A stretch of DNA of 64,000 nucleotides from Thermoflexaceae bacterium (GCA_015075555.1 JABTUD010000001.1:1364001-1428000), one strand, 5' to 3'. Counted from the stretch's first letter, positions 28,138 to 37,325 are shown. Translations and numbers: made by a program. Notes: a model not told the origin generated them from the letters alone.

Positions 28138-29333
28138 CTACGGATCCGGAGTGAGGATCTTCACCTCGGCCGAGGCGCGTAGTTGCTGGTAGAGGGCCTC
28201 GAGGCGCGACTCCGTGACGGCCGCAGTGCGCCCGGATTCGGGGAGATCCGCCACGAGCTGGACGCGCAACGCCGCGATTGCCGCCGAGCGCTCGAAGACA
28301 GCGAACACCGCCGGGTTCTTGTCGTAGTCTTCGACCGCAAACCCGGTGCCAGCGAGAGCTGCCTGCACCTCCTTCAGCTTCGGGTCGGCGTTTGGGTTGG
28401 CGAGCATCGCCATCACCGCTTGCTGCTGCTTCAGCACCTCGGCCTTCACGACGGCCGGGTCGGGCCGAAGCCCGCGCCGGGCGGCCTCCTGGAAGAGCAA
28501 CTCCTCGCGAATGGCAGCGTCGAGCGAGCCCCGGCCGGTGCCGAGCGCGGTCTCCGCGGTTCCGCCGAGGACCTGGCTGAAGAGCTGGGCCTGCTTCACG
28601 CGCGCCAGCGGGATCTCAACGCCGTTCACCACCGCCGCGACCTGATCTCCGGCGGCGGCGCCCGCCTCGAGGGCTTCGTGCGGCTCCGGCTTCCTGCCCG
28701 CTGCACGGATTCGCTCTTGTTCAGCCTCGAGGATCGACTCCATGACCTTCGTGGCCCGATCCCATGCTGGAAACGCCGGGCCCTCGAAACTCAGGAAGCG
28801 GTCGGATCGCGGTGTCCTCGCGATGAACTGCATGTGGCGCACGTTCCCGCCCACTGGCTCTGCGGGCCCGCCGACAAACCAGACAGTCGCACCAGGAACG
28901 GAAGTCTCGACCTCCGGCAGCCCGGCGGGGAGGCGAATCGAGAACGGGGGCCCCTGGCTTGCCCAGAACCACGAACCGCTTCTGTCGCCTCGGTCCTGGT
29001 AGGCGATCACTGCCGTCCCGGCCCGGGAGGGTTCGACAGAGGCCGCGGAATCGACGTAGATCAGGCGGTAGTCCGAGTTAGGGAGCTTCTTCGGAAGGTC
29101 GACCACGAGACCTGCCCTGGCCTCGACAGCGGTCAACGCCTCGTCGACCGTTCCAAAGCGGACGGCCTTGCCTTCTTCACGGATCTCGACCGGCGGCTGC
29201 TCGACGCTCTCAGCTGCCATTCGCACAACAAGCACCAGCAGCGCTGCGGCGAGGGTGGGACCAGCAGCGTGGCGGCGATCAGGGCGCGCCGGCGAATCCT
29301 CCGGGTGCACACTGCCTGGCGGTCGCCGGTCAC
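28138..29333 (-). CDS. SurA-N-like exported protein, apparently frameshifted in its signal peptide
   Basis: The body (residues about 30-390 of the frame open from GTG 29310) has a large N-terminal region and, from AAVVNGVEIPLARVKQAQLF onward (about 225-375), a helical SurA/PrsA N-terminal chaperone-like domain without a PPIase domain. The natural start is ATG 29333, which overlaps the preceding stop as ATGA and begins MTGDRQAVCTRRIRRRALIA. That is in another frame. One missing base in the GGTCCCACCC run near 29260 would join this signal start to TLAAALLVLVVRMAAE and the body. Either the gene is frameshifted or the sequence has a one-base error. Confidence 0.75.
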
Positions 29334-30265
29334 TGCGAATTGAATGTCAGAGTGGCGGTGGCGCCAGAGCTGCTTTCCAGTTCGGCGAGTCTCGCGGCGG
29401 TAGTCGCGCTGGAGATCGTGACCTGTTCGGGAAGTGCGTTGACATCGAGCTGCAACCGGACGCCCACAGCCACGGCGGCTGGATGCCCGGGCCTGAAATG
29501 CAGCTCGAACTGCTGCAGATCCTGCCCAAATCCGCTGCGCCCGCCGGTCAACGCCACTTGACGCCCATCGTCCATAATCAGGACCGAACGGCCGAGGCTG
29601 ATTGCCTGGAGTTCCTCCCTGGAGAATCCGGTGAGACGACCTCGTACCACGATCGCCGAATCGTCGATGAGCACCGCATCGAGGCTGACCGCACCGTGCG
29701 CCAGCGCCTCCGATCGTTCGGCTCCGGGTACGGTGCGGACGGCGCCCGATGTTGCGCCGACCGCCACAGCGAGCGTGGCATCAGGCATGTAGGTCACCTG
29801 AGCTGACGCCGGGTCGATGCTCTTGTCGAGGGTCAGCCCGACTCCGCTCAGCCGGAGTTCCGCAGCGCCTTCGGGAATCGTGCCGGCACCGTCGAACCTG
29901 AGGGTCAGCAGTAGACCGGCGATGGACCCGCCCCTCTCGATGTGCGCCTTTCCATCAGCATCAACCAGGAAGGCAGGGCCTCGAAACACGAGCCCATAGC
30001 CCGCGACGTTGGGGCCTTCCACCAGAACGGCAATTGTCGTCTCCGCAGCACCCATGTCGACGGAGACGACGCGGGCCGAGGCGATGCCTGCGAAGTTCCC
30101 AACACCGGCTGCCGCTGGCGGGTCAATCGAAGGGAGAGGTGGCGTTGGAGTGCCGCCCAGAGCCAACAGCCCCGGCACAAGGGCCGCTGCCATGGCTGCC
30201 CACGCCACGACCCAGGCAACACCTGCCATCCTCACAATAGCTGAGGGGTAGAGCATGGATGACAT
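29330..30265 (-). CDS. Secreted beta-rich protein of unknown function
   Basis: 311 residues from ATG 30265, with AAGGAGG at an ideal distance; an ATG 15 bases earlier is less likely. A hydrophobic segment at about 13-37 forms a signal peptide. The rest is beta-rich, with ARVVSVDMGAAETTIAVLVEGP, a second similar strand pair (DAVLIDDSAIVVRGRLTGF) and a C-terminal beta region. No family recognised. Its stop overlaps the start of the SurA-N-like gene, so the two are coupled. Confidence 0.75.
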   Translation of the reverse strand: MSSMLYPSAIVRMAGVAWVVAWAAMAAALVPGLLALGGTPTPPLPSIDPPAAAGVGNFAGIASARVVSVDMGAAETTIAVLVEGPNVAGYGLVFRGPAFLVDADGKAHIERGGSIAGLLLTLRFDGAGTIPEGAAELRLSGVGLTLDKSIDPASAQVTYMPDATLAVAVGATSGAVRTVPGAERSEALAHGAVSLDAVLIDDSAIVVRGRLTGFSREELQAISLGRSVLIMDDGRQVALTGGRSGFGQDLQQFELHFRPGHPAAVAVGVRLQLDVNALPEQVTISSATTAARLAELESSSGATATLTFNSQ

Positions 30266-30289
30266 GGGAACCTCCTTCATTACGTAATT

Positions 30290-30714
30290 CTAGTAGCCAT
30301 CAGAGGTCGTCCACCAGGTGTTGGGATTGACTGTGAGGTTCCAGTGGTGAGCGTACCCGCGGACGTTGACGGGCTGATTGCCGCTGCAGGGGAACGGCCA
30401 TCCGCCACAGTAATGGTTCACGGTAGCGTAGCCCCAACCAGTTGAAGATGCAGGATTGGCCCCGAACGAGGTGTAGATGCCCTGGCAAACCTGGTAAGGC
30501 GGGCTGCCAAAGCACGAGAGGTTATGATGCTCGGCGTATTCGTTTACCTTGACTTGATAGTAGGAGCCAAACGTGGACGTGGTGTCGGACCAGACGCCCT
30601 TGTAGCAAGGATCACTCCCGTCGGTGTGTATGTAGTCCCACCACCTGCAGTTGGAAGTCCAGTTGTTCTGATATGTCTTGCCCGGATCGCCAAGATCAGG
30701 GCCATACTGTGTGT
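30290..30714 (-). pseudogene. C-terminal fragment of a Trp/Cys-rich exported protein
   Basis: An open frame of ~140 codons, rich in Trp, Tyr, Asn and Cys (NNWTSNCRWWDY, DPCYKGVW, NLSCFG, YQVCQGIY), ends at a stop 24 bp before the next gene. It has no start codon or signal peptide of its own and its codon use is visibly less GC-biased than its neighbours. Upstream, at about 30714, it abuts the first codons of a LuxR-type gene in another frame. It looks like the tail of a gene truncated by a deletion or recombination. No family recognised. Confidence 0.5.
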
Positions 30715-30771
30715 CAGCGCGAGGACTTCTAGTTCGCGCGGGCTGAGCCGCTCGATCGGGCTTGCCGGCAT
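30715..30771 (-). pseudogene. Truncated LuxR-type HTH gene (5' end only)
   Basis: ATG 30771, with a strong GGAGG 7 bases upstream, begins MPASPIERLSPRELEVLAL. LSPRELEVLAL is the opening of a GerE/LuxR DNA-binding helix-turn-helix. After about 19 codons the similarity stops abruptly where the foreign-looking fragment begins, so the HTH is destroyed. Confidence 0.55.
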
Positions 30772-30938
30772 CGTGGGCCCTCCTTCCCTCTCCGTCATTC
30801 GGGGGGGGCAATCCCAGATGGCGCAGAGGGTGCGCGGCAGCGGCGGGGCCTGTCAACCAGCGGGCGAAGAGCGAACGGCCTTCCCGCCCGGGCTGCGCCG
30901 CCCTCCGCGCCCAGGGCCTGCTCCGCCTACAATGCTTC

Positions 30939-31817
30939 ATGCTTATTCAGCGGATCGACCATGTCCAGGTCGCCGTGCCTACGCTCGAAGCTGCGGCCGA
31001 GCCGTTCCGGCGCCTCGGCCTTGCCCTGACACCGATCACCGCGCACAGCGGCACGGGGACTGCAAACACCGTCTTTTTCGTCGGCGAAGGCGAGGGCGAG
31101 TTCTACCTCGAGCTCCTGGGGATTGTTGACGAAGCGGAGGCCGCCCGGAACGAGACGGGGCGCCGCGTTCTGCGGCAGGTCGCCTCGGGCGGGAGTCTCC
31201 GGCGCCTGCTGCTCAACGTCGCGAGTATGAGGGAAGCGGCGCGCACGCTCTCCCGGCGCGGCGTGGCCATCGACCCTTACGAGGTTTTCGCTGCTGACGG
31301 TCGCAGGATCTCCGTCGCGGCCGTCCTGCCCGCCGAAGGTCCCGGCTTCGAAGTTGCCCTGGTCGAGTATCCCGAGGAGCTTGCCGCGCGCTTCGAACGC
31401 CACGCCCGTGCCGGCCTCTTCGCCCATTCCTTCCCGCTCAAGCGCCTCGACCACCTGGCCGCCATCACGCACGACCTCGACGGGGCCACGCGCTGGTGGG
31501 CCGATGTCCTTGGCGTTGCTCCCGTGGGCGAAATCGTGACCCCTGCCATCCTCATCCGCCAGCTCTGCATGGGTGACGCCATCCTCGAACTCCTCGCCCC
31601 AGCGTCATCCGCAAGCCCCATCGCTTCACGGCCCGCGGGACTTGCCAGCATGGTCGCCTACGAAGTCGCTGACCTCGATGGCGCCACCGCCCTCGCGCGC
31701 GAAAGGGGCCTGAACCCCTCGGCGCCAGAGCCGGGTGTCATCCCCGGGACGAGGCGCGCCACCATCCCCGCCAGCGAGCTTTCCGGCCTTTCGCTGCAGC
31801 TATTGGAGTATGTGTAG
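30939..31817 (+). CDS. VOC (glyoxalase-fold) family protein
   Basis: 292 residues from ATG 30939. Two vicinal-oxygen-chelate halves are seen: IQRIDHVQVAVPTLEAAAEPF at the N-terminus and RLDHLAAITHDLDGATRWW at about 167-185. Candidate metal ligands are the His of each IDH/LDH motif and Glu of YLELLG and LELLAP. Methylmalonyl-CoA epimerase-like and dioxygenase-like members share this layout, so the reaction is not assigned. Confidence 0.82.
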   Translation: MLIQRIDHVQVAVPTLEAAAEPFRRLGLALTPITAHSGTGTANTVFFVGEGEGEFYLELLGIVDEAEAARNETGRRVLRQVASGGSLRRLLLNVASMREAARTLSRRGVAIDPYEVFAADGRRISVAAVLPAEGPGFEVALVEYPEELAARFERHARAGLFAHSFPLKRLDHLAAITHDLDGATRWWADVLGVAPVGEIVTPAILIRQLCMGDAILELLAPASSASPIASRPAGLASMVAYEVADLDGATALARERGLNPSAPEPGVIPGTRRATIPASELSGLSLQLLEYV

Positions 31818-31865
31818 GGCTGCTGTTGGTGTCCTTTGCGGGAGGCGGGCGATGCGCCGGGCCCG

Positions 31866-32651
31866 TCACTCCACGCCGAATCGCGGGAACAGCTCCGGGT
31901 ACCTGTTCAGGCTGGCGCCCCCATCCAGGTAGAGCGCCTGGCCGGTCATCAGCGCCGATTCGTCGCTGGCCAGCCAGAGTGCCAGCCGGGCGACGTCGTC
32001 CGGTTCGCCGGCGCGGCCAAGCGGGGCCTCGTGCACGAACGCCTCCTCCAGCCCGGGGATGGCCAGCATGGGCGCCACAGCCGGGGTGTGTATGAGCCCC
32101 GGCCCGATGGCGTTCACCCGGATCCGGTGGCGCCCCAGCTCAAGGGCGGCCACCTTCGTCAGCCCTACTACACCAGCCTTGGCGGCGCAGTAGGCGGCGA
32201 AGCCCTCGGCCGGCTGGATGGCATTGAGGCTGGCGATGTTGATGATGCTCCCGCCGCCCCCCTGCGCGATCATCTGCCCTGCCTCGTGCTTCGCGCAGAG
32301 GAACGTACCTGTGAGCGATATGCCAATCACGCGGTCCCAGTCGGCAAGCGCGTACGACTGGATCGGCGAAAAGCCCCCCACGCCCGCGTTGTTCACCGCC
32401 ACGTCGAGCCGGCCAAAGCGCCGTACAGCCTGCTCCACCATCCTGCGGACGGCCTCTTCGTCACGGACATCGACCTGCGCGCCATCGGTGTGGTTGTGTC
32501 CCAGCCGGCCGATCATCCGCCCGATGCCGTCACCGTCCACGTCGGCCACGAGCACGCGAGCGCCCTCCTCAACGAACACCTCGGCGATGCGCTGCCCGAT
32601 TCCCGACGCGCCCCCGGTGACGATTGCGACCTTGCCATCGAGTCTACCCAT
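31866..32651 (-). CDS. SDR-family oxidoreductase
   Basis: 261 residues from ATG 32651. Classical short-chain dehydrogenase features: TGGASGIG cofactor loop (about 12-19), DVRDEEAV, NNAG (about 87-90), catalytic Ser in IINIASLNA, and YCAAK (about 153-157). The C-terminus SDESALMTGQALYLDGGAS is typical of 3-oxoacyl-ACP reductase-like SDRs. It is divergent from the enoyl-CoA hydratase gene across 49 bp, hinting at a shared fatty or aromatic acid pathway. Confidence 0.9.
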   Translation of the reverse strand: MGRLDGKVAIVTGGASGIGQRIAEVFVEEGARVLVADVDGDGIGRMIGRLGHNHTDGAQVDVRDEEAVRRMVEQAVRRFGRLDVAVNNAGVGGFSPIQSYALADWDRVIGISLTGTFLCAKHEAGQMIAQGGGGSIINIASLNAIQPAEGFAAYCAAKAGVVGLTKVAALELGRHRIRVNAIGPGLIHTPAVAPMLAIPGLEEAFVHEAPLGRAGEPDDVARLALWLASDESALMTGQALYLDGGASLNRYPELFPRFGVE

Positions 32652-32700
32652 GCCGGGATTGTGCGCCCCTGCCCTACAATGCCGCAACGGAGGTCAGCCA

Positions 32701-33525
32701 ATGGCATACGACTACCAGACCCTGAAGGTGCGCAATGAACGCGGGGTCGCCTGGGTCACCATCGACAACCCGCCCATCAACCTGTTTGACCTGGCTCTCA
32801 TGCGGGATATGGACGCCTTCGGAAGAGAAGCCGAGGGCGATGACTCGGTCCGCGTCATCGTGTTCCAGAGCGCCAACCCGGAGTTCTTCATCGCCCATGC
32901 CGACATCGAGCTCATCCAGCGCATGCCCACCACGCCACCGCCTCGCCCCGAGCGGCCGACGTTCTTCCAGGCGATGTGTGACCGCTTCCGCACCATGCCC
33001 AAGGCGAGCATCGCGAAGATCGAGGGCTGTGCCCGTGGCGGCGGCAGCGAGTTCTCTCTCTCGCTCGATATGCGCTTTGCCGCGCTCGGCCGGGCGGTGT
33101 TGAGCCAGCCCGAAGTGGCCATCGGCATCATCCCCGGCGGGAGCGGCACCCAGCGCCTCCCCCGGCTCCTGGGGCGCAGCCGCGCACTGGAGATCGTCCT
33201 TGGTTGCGAGGACTTCGACGCCGCCACCGCCGAACGCTACGGCTACGTGAACCGGGCCCTGCCGCCCGATGAGATCGGCCCCTTCGTGGAGCGGCTTGCC
33301 AACCGCATCGCGTCCTTCCCGGCCGAGGCGATTGCCCTGGCCAAGGCCGCCGTCGTCGCCGCCGACGATGTCTCCACCACGGCAGGCCTCATCGAAGAAG
33401 CGCACAACTTCAACCTCTCGCTCGCCACGGAAGGCGCCCAGACGCGCATGCACCGGGCAATGGAGCTTGGCGCCCAGACTCGCGATGTGGAGCTCACCCT
33501 GGGCGCCCTGTTCGAGAGGATGTAG
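32701..33525 (+). CDS. Enoyl-CoA hydratase/isomerase family protein
   Basis: 274 residues from ATG 32701, with GGAGG upstream. Crotonase-fold motifs: WVTIDNPPINLFDLAL, the first oxyanion-hole region EFFIAHADIEL (about 61-71), the second in IEGCARGGGSEFSLSLDMRFAA (about 104-125) and the LSQPEVAIGIIPGGSGTQRLPR segment (about 135-156). The Glu at the usual hydratase position is in QPEVAIG. Substrate not predictable. Confidence 0.9.
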   Translation: MAYDYQTLKVRNERGVAWVTIDNPPINLFDLALMRDMDAFGREAEGDDSVRVIVFQSANPEFFIAHADIELIQRMPTTPPPRPERPTFFQAMCDRFRTMPKASIAKIEGCARGGGSEFSLSLDMRFAALGRAVLSQPEVAIGIIPGGSGTQRLPRLLGRSRALEIVLGCEDFDAATAERYGYVNRALPPDEIGPFVERLANRIASFPAEAIALAKAAVVAADDVSTTAGLIEEAHNFNLSLATEGAQTRMHRAMELGAQTRDVELTLGALFERM

Positions 33526-33646
33526 GCCGGGTTGGCGTCCCGTCTCTATGCCGGGCGCCCGATGTCCCCGCCCGGGCGAGTGCCCCTCCCGGCCGCACTC
33601 TCGTAGCTGAAAGGTCAGCGGCCGGGCGCGCGGCGGCCGGATGTGC

Positions 33647-34657
33647 TCACGAACCCGGGCCGTCCGCTGCCTGGCGCGGCTCCGTTGGGGGCGCCTGGCG
33701 CGCCCGGCGCCGCCGCGCCAGGCGAACGCCGCCGAAGACCAGCAGGGCCGGGATCACCAGCCAGATGGCCACCACTGCAGCCACCACCAGGCCGGAGAGC
33801 ACGTAGCGCGCCGCCTCAAGCGACGCTTCCCAGGCGTCTGTAAAGGCTTCGCGGGGGCTCATGGGACCGTCGTCCCCGGGTTCTGCGACGGCCGCCCCGG
33901 AGGGTGAAAACGCGATATCGATCGTCGCCAGGTCCGCCAGGTTGTCGAGCACATTGATCTGCCCCTGGATGCGCTCGATCTGCAGCCTGATGCTGTCGAT
34001 GCGGTCGTTCACGGTCATGATTTCCTGGATGGTCTTCGCCTGTTCGAGGAGCTTCAGGTACTGCGCCTCGCTGCGCTCAAGATTGCGCAGGCGGCTCTGC
34101 AGGTCTGTGTACTGTTCGGTCACCTCGCGCGAGCCCGACTCCTCTTTCGTCACCTTGCCCCCGGAGAGCGTCCGCAGGCTGCCAAGCACATCCTGGTAGG
34201 CCCCCACGGGAACCCGAACCGTCAGCGTGGCGTAAGTCCGTTCCTCGCCGGAGGAGTCCTTCTTCGAATAGACACTCGACTTCTCAACGTAGCCGCCCGC
34301 ATTCCGGGCCACGCGGCTGGCATCGGCGAACGCCACATGCACGTCATCGGCGTCGATGTTGAGCTTCGCGTTGAAGATGATCTTTCGCTCTACCTGGCCT
34401 GTGACTGCGCCCACGCCGCCCTCTCCGCCGGATTCGTCCTGCGCTGTTCCGGGCGCCGCGCCGTTCGAGGAGGTGAGCGTCTTGCCTTCGCCGCCGGGCT
34501 CCGGGGCATCGCTGCCATCAACCAGCGGCGCGATGCCGTCACGATCACGCGAACCGGTGTCCGCATCGCCGTCGCTGGCCGGGTCGCTGCCGCAGGCTGC
34601 GAGGCTCACGACAGCCAGGAAGGCCGCGACCGCCAGGAGTATCCGCGTCTTGCCCAT
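33647..34657 (-). CDS. DUF4349 lipoprotein
   Basis: 336 residues. Signal peptide with lipobox LAAC (about 19-22). After an acidic linker, residues about 88-255 form the DUF4349 domain: IIFNAKLNIDADDV, YVEKSSVYSKK, LTVRVPVGAYQDVL, then a coiled coil (QYTDLQSRLRNLERSEAQYLKLLEQA) and ITVNDR-like helix. A membrane helix (about 290-315) and a basic tail end the protein. The family is thought to sit at the envelope; its role is unknown. Confidence 0.9.
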   Translation of the reverse strand: MGKTRILLAVAAFLAVVSLAACGSDPASDGDADTGSRDRDGIAPLVDGSDAPEPGGEGKTLTSSNGAAPGTAQDESGGEGGVGAVTGQVERKIIFNAKLNIDADDVHVAFADASRVARNAGGYVEKSSVYSKKDSSGEERTYATLTVRVPVGAYQDVLGSLRTLSGGKVTKEESGSREVTEQYTDLQSRLRNLERSEAQYLKLLEQAKTIQEIMTVNDRIDSIRLQIERIQGQINVLDNLADLATIDIAFSPSGAAVAEPGDDGPMSPREAFTDAWEASLEAARYVLSGLVVAAVVAIWLVIPALLVFGGVRLARRRRARQAPPTEPRQAADGPGS

Positions 34658-34796
34658 TTCCGTTTCCCCCGGTGCATCTCGCTCTGAGACACAATACGCG
34701 GGCCCGGTGGCAAAGGTTCCGGACGGGCGCGTCCGCCCCGAAAGGGACCTTTCCCACCGTTAGAAAAGCGTTAGAGACGCCCCGGAGAGCGGGAAG

Positions 34797-34829
34797 AAAA
34801 GGGAGGGCTCCCGCGGGGGGAGCCCTCCC
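34797..34829 (-). terminator. Rho-independent terminator of hsp20
   Basis: A 12-bp perfect stem (GGGAGGGCTCCC / GGGAGCCCTCCC) with a 5-base loop; on the minus strand it is followed by TTTTCTT. It lies ~24 bp past the hsp20 stop. Confidence 0.88.
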
Positions 34830-34853
34830 TTCAAACGCTGTGCCGGTGGGTCG

Positions 34854-35342
34854 CTACTCCTGTGCGGCCTTCTCGCCCTCGATTACCCCGGCGGGCGTGA
34901 TCTTGATAGCGCGGGTGCGCGCTTCCGGCTTCTTCGGCAGCGCCAGCCGCAGCATGCCGTGCTCGAATTCCGCCTTCGCCTTCTCCGCGTCAACCGTGGG
35001 CGGGAGGCGCAGGGCGCGCTGGAAGCTGCCGTGGCGGAGCTCGCGGCGCAGGTAGTTCTGCTCCTGCGACTCTTCGCGCTGTTCGAATTCGCCCTTGATG
35101 GTGAGGACGTCGTCTTCCACCGAGATATCGATGTCCGCGGGGTCGACGCCGGGGATGGCGGCCTTCACTACGTATTCGCTGTTCGTTTCGACTACATCGA
35201 GGCCGATCGAGAGCGGGCCGAGCTCTTCGCTGTTCCGGACGAGAGGCAGACGGCCGAAGCTCTGGTCAAAGAGCCTGTCCATCGCGCTCCTGACGCTTGC
35301 GAACTCGGCGAAGGGGTCCCAACGGACCAAAGAAGTTGCCAT
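34854..35342 (-). CDS. Hsp20/alpha-crystallin small heat-shock protein
   Basis: 162 residues from ATG 35342 (AGGAGAA upstream). The frame remains open much further up but without any similarity. N-terminal SLVRWDPFAEFASVRSAMDRLF is typical of class A small Hsps, followed by the alpha-crystallin domain (about 50-140) with the GMLRLALPKKPE end motif. It acts as an ATP-independent holdase in the cytoplasm. It is divergent from dnaJ-hspR-clpC, so the genes likely share heat-shock control. Confidence 0.95.
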   Translation of the reverse strand: MATSLVRWDPFAEFASVRSAMDRLFDQSFGRLPLVRNSEELGPLSIGLDVVETNSEYVVKAAIPGVDPADIDISVEDDVLTIKGEFEQREESQEQNYLRRELRHGSFQRALRLPPTVDAEKAKAEFEHGMLRLALPKKPEARTRAIKITPAGVIEGEKAAQE

Positions 35343-35405
35343 GGTCGTCTTCTCCTGGAGCTGAAAGGTGGGATGTCCTGAGTTTACTCCTCTACGAATG
35401 CACTC

Positions 35406-35420
35406 GTCAATAGACTTGAC
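35406..35420. promoter_or_regulatory. Inverted repeat between hsp20 and dnaJ, candidate operator
   Basis: GTCAA-TAGAC-TTGAC, a perfect 5-bp inverted repeat with a 5-bp spacer, lies mid-way in the shared 150-bp promoter region. The canonical HspR site (HAIR, CTTGAGT-N7-ACTCAAG) was not found, so this is a candidate for a divergent HspR site only. Confidence 0.35.
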
Positions 35421-35492
35421 AACGCTATCATCAGAGAACCGCGCAAGTTCGTTGTCTCTGTCTCTGTGAAGCTGGTAGGATTGAGGAAGGCG

Positions 35493-36494
35493 ATGGCAAA
35501 GAGCTACTACGACATCCTGGGCGTGCCCCGCGGAGCAAGCGACAAGGAGATCCGCTCGGCCTACCGCAAGCTTGCCCGCAAGCATCATCCCGACGTGAAC
35601 CCCAACGATCGCGCTGCCGAGACCCGGTTCAAGGAGATCAACGCCGCCTTCGAAGTCCTCTCCGACGCTGAGAAGCGCAAGAAGTATGACCGCTACGGCG
35701 ACCGCTGGGAGATGGCCGACCAGATCGAAGAGGCCCAGCGCCGGCAGTCCGCTGCCGGGTGGGCGCGGCAGGGGCCGGGCGACGGCGGCATGCGCTTCGA
35801 CACGGGCGGCAGCGATTTCGGCTCGATCTTCGACAACCTCTTCCGCCGCGAGCGTGGCGGCCCCCGCGGCGCTCCCGCGAACCGCCGGGGCCAGGATATC
35901 GAGACGCCGGTTGAGGTCTCCCTTGAGGAGGCCTTCAGGGGGACGGCCCGCGTGGTGCAGCTGCAGTCCGCCGAGGCGTGCCCGACCTGCGGCGGCTCGG
36001 GCCAGATCGCGGGCGCCATCTGCCACGCCTGCGAGGGGCTGGGGCAGTCCGCAAGGCCGCGGCGCCTGGAGGTGAAGGTGCCCGCGGGCGTGAAGACTGG
36101 TTCTCGCGTGCGCGTCGCGGGCGAAGGCCGTGCTGGCACGGGCGGAGGCACACCGGGCGACCTCTATCTCGTCGTCACCGTGCAGCCGCACCCGCGCTTC
36201 GAACGGCGCGGCGATGACTTGATGGTGGACATTCCCGTGCCGGTGGTCGACGCGGTCCTGGGCGGTGAGGTAGAGGTGCCGACCATCGATGGGCGCGTGG
36301 CCCTGCGCATCCCCGAGCTTACCCAGCACGGGCGCCAGTTCCGGCTCGCCGGCAAGGGCATGCCCGTCCTTGGAGCACCTGGCAAGCGGGGCGACCTGCT
36401 TGCGCGCGTCCACATTGAAGTCCCGGCCCGGCTCAGCGACCACGAGCGCGAGCTGTTTCAACAGCTCCGCGCTACCGGTGCAGGACGGCAGTAG
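35493..36494 (+). CDS. dnaJ: DnaJ-type co-chaperone with reduced zinc finger
   Basis: 333 residues from ATG 35493. J-domain about 1-70 with [16 protein letters not shown] and the HPD tripeptide (about 33-35); a Gly-rich region; then a short Cys region with only two CxxC repeats (CPTCGGSG and CHACEGLG, about 166-186) in place of the usual four; and C-terminal substrate-binding domains. It stimulates DnaK. It opens the heat-shock operon with hspR and clpC. The halved zinc finger places it between DnaJ and CbpA types. Confidence 0.9.
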   Translation: MAKSYYDILGVPRGASDKEIRSAYRKLARKHHPDVNPNDRAAETRFKEINAAFEVLSDAEKRKKYDRYGDRWEMADQIEEAQRRQSAAGWARQGPGDGGMRFDTGGSDFGSIFDNLFRRERGGPRGAPANRRGQDIETPVEVSLEEAFRGTARVVQLQSAEACPTCGGSGQIAGAICHACEGLGQSARPRRLEVKVPAGVKTGSRVRVAGEGRAGTGGGTPGDLYLVVTVQPHPRFERRGDDLMVDIPVPVVDAVLGGEVEVPTIDGRVALRIPELTQHGRQFRLAGKGMPVLGAPGKRGDLLARVHIEVPARLSDHERELFQQLRATGAGRQ

Positions 36495-36538
36495 GCAGGA
36501 GCGCCCGGGTAACAACGCATGTCAAGGAGGAGGCCGCA

Positions 36539-36922
36539 GTGACCAGGCCCCGCAACCCGCTTCCCGGCGACGGGCTCCCCGATGACGAGCCCTGCTACGT
36601 CATCTCCATCGCCGCGCGCCTCGTGGGCATGCACCAGCAGACCCTCCGCTACTACGAGCGCGCCGGCCTCGTCGAACCCCGGCGCACGACCGGCAACATC
36701 CGCATGTACTCGAACAGCGACATTCAGCGCATCCGCCAGGCGCAGCGCCTCATCGACGAGCTCGGCGTCAACCTCGCGGGCGTCGACGTCATCCTTCGCA
36801 TGAGCGAACAGCTCCGCCTCATGCAGGCCGAGATGGAAGCCCTCCGGCGTGAGCTCGACCGCCTTCGCTCCACCCGCCTGCCCGCGCCGCGGGAGGGACG
36901 AGGACTGAGGACTGAGGACTGA
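36539..36922 (+). CDS. hspR: MerR-family heat-shock repressor HspR
   Basis: 127 residues from GTG 36539, with AAGGAGGAGG upstream. The DNA-binding part reads YVISIAARLVGMHQQTLRYYERAGLV (about 20-45), then NIRMYSNSDIQRIRQAQRL and GVNLAGVDVILRM, the HspR hallmark segments. It would repress hsp20 and its own operon with DnaK as co-repressor in the known model. The last residues (REGRGLRTED) are coded by the left inverted repeat of the adjoining four-helix-bundle cassette, so the original C-terminus has probably been replaced. Confidence 0.93.
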   Translation: MTRPRNPLPGDGLPDDEPCYVISIAARLVGMHQQTLRYYERAGLVEPRRTTGNIRMYSNSDIQRIRQAQRLIDELGVNLAGVDVILRMSEQLRLMQAEMEALRRELDRLRSTRLPAPREGRGLRTED

Positions 36923-36923
36923 G
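36893..36923. repeat. Left inverted repeat of the IVP cassette
   Basis: GAGGGACGAGGACTGAGGAC followed by two more GAGGACT-type units. It lies inside the 3' end of hspR and stops 2 bp before the ATG of the four-helix-bundle gene. Confidence 0.85.
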
Positions 36924-36925
36924 GA

Positions 36926-37315
36926 ATGGCCGCTGTCGAGAGGTTCGAGGACCTGATCGCCTGGGAGAAGGCACGCGAGTTGTATGCCGAGGTGCGCCGC
37001 GTCTGTCTTATGAAAGACATGCAGCGGGAGTTCGAACTCAAGGATCAGTTGCTCCGTTCCGCGCTCTCCGTGATGTCGAACATAGCCGAGGGATTCGAGC
37101 GCGGTGGCCGCGCCGAGTTTGCCCAGTTCCTTTCGCTCGCCAAGGGTTCGTGCGCCGAGGTCCGCTCCCTCCTGTATGCGGCTCTCGATGCAACTGTCAT
37201 CGACCAAGACACGTTTGCGAAGCTTTCCAGGCAGGCCGAAGAGGTCAGTCGCATCGTTGGGGGCCTTCGCTCCGCAGTTGCGCGCCAGCGGGACGAGGCC
37301 AGGAAGTCCCGATGA
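36926..37315 (+). CDS. Four-helix-bundle protein (S23 rRNA-intervening-sequence protein family)
   Basis: 129 residues. RFEDLIAWEKARELYAEVRR, LKDQLLRSALSVMSNIAEGFERG and QFLSLAKGSCAEVRSLLYAA are the signature helices of the IVP/S23 family, which is related to the Avd accessory protein of diversity-generating retroelements. Family members were first found in 23S rRNA intervening sequences but many stand alone, function unknown. Here the gene sits between hspR and clpC in the same direction and is tightly enclosed by inverted repeats. Confidence 0.92.
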   Translation: MAAVERFEDLIAWEKARELYAEVRRVCLMKDMQREFELKDQLLRSALSVMSNIAEGFERGGRAEFAQFLSLAKGSCAEVRSLLYAALDATVIDQDTFAKLSRQAEEVSRIVGGLRSAVARQRDEARKSR

Positions 37316-37325
37316 ACCGCCCTGT

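Noticed and set aside
35415-35445. TTGACA followed by TATCAT between hsp20 and dnaJ as a promoter
   Set aside because: Spacing of only ~5 bp is impossible for a sigma-70 promoter.
35343-36515. Open frame extending hsp20 far upstream on the minus strand
   Set aside because: The extension is antisense to dnaJ and the true start has a ribosome site and the family's N-terminus.
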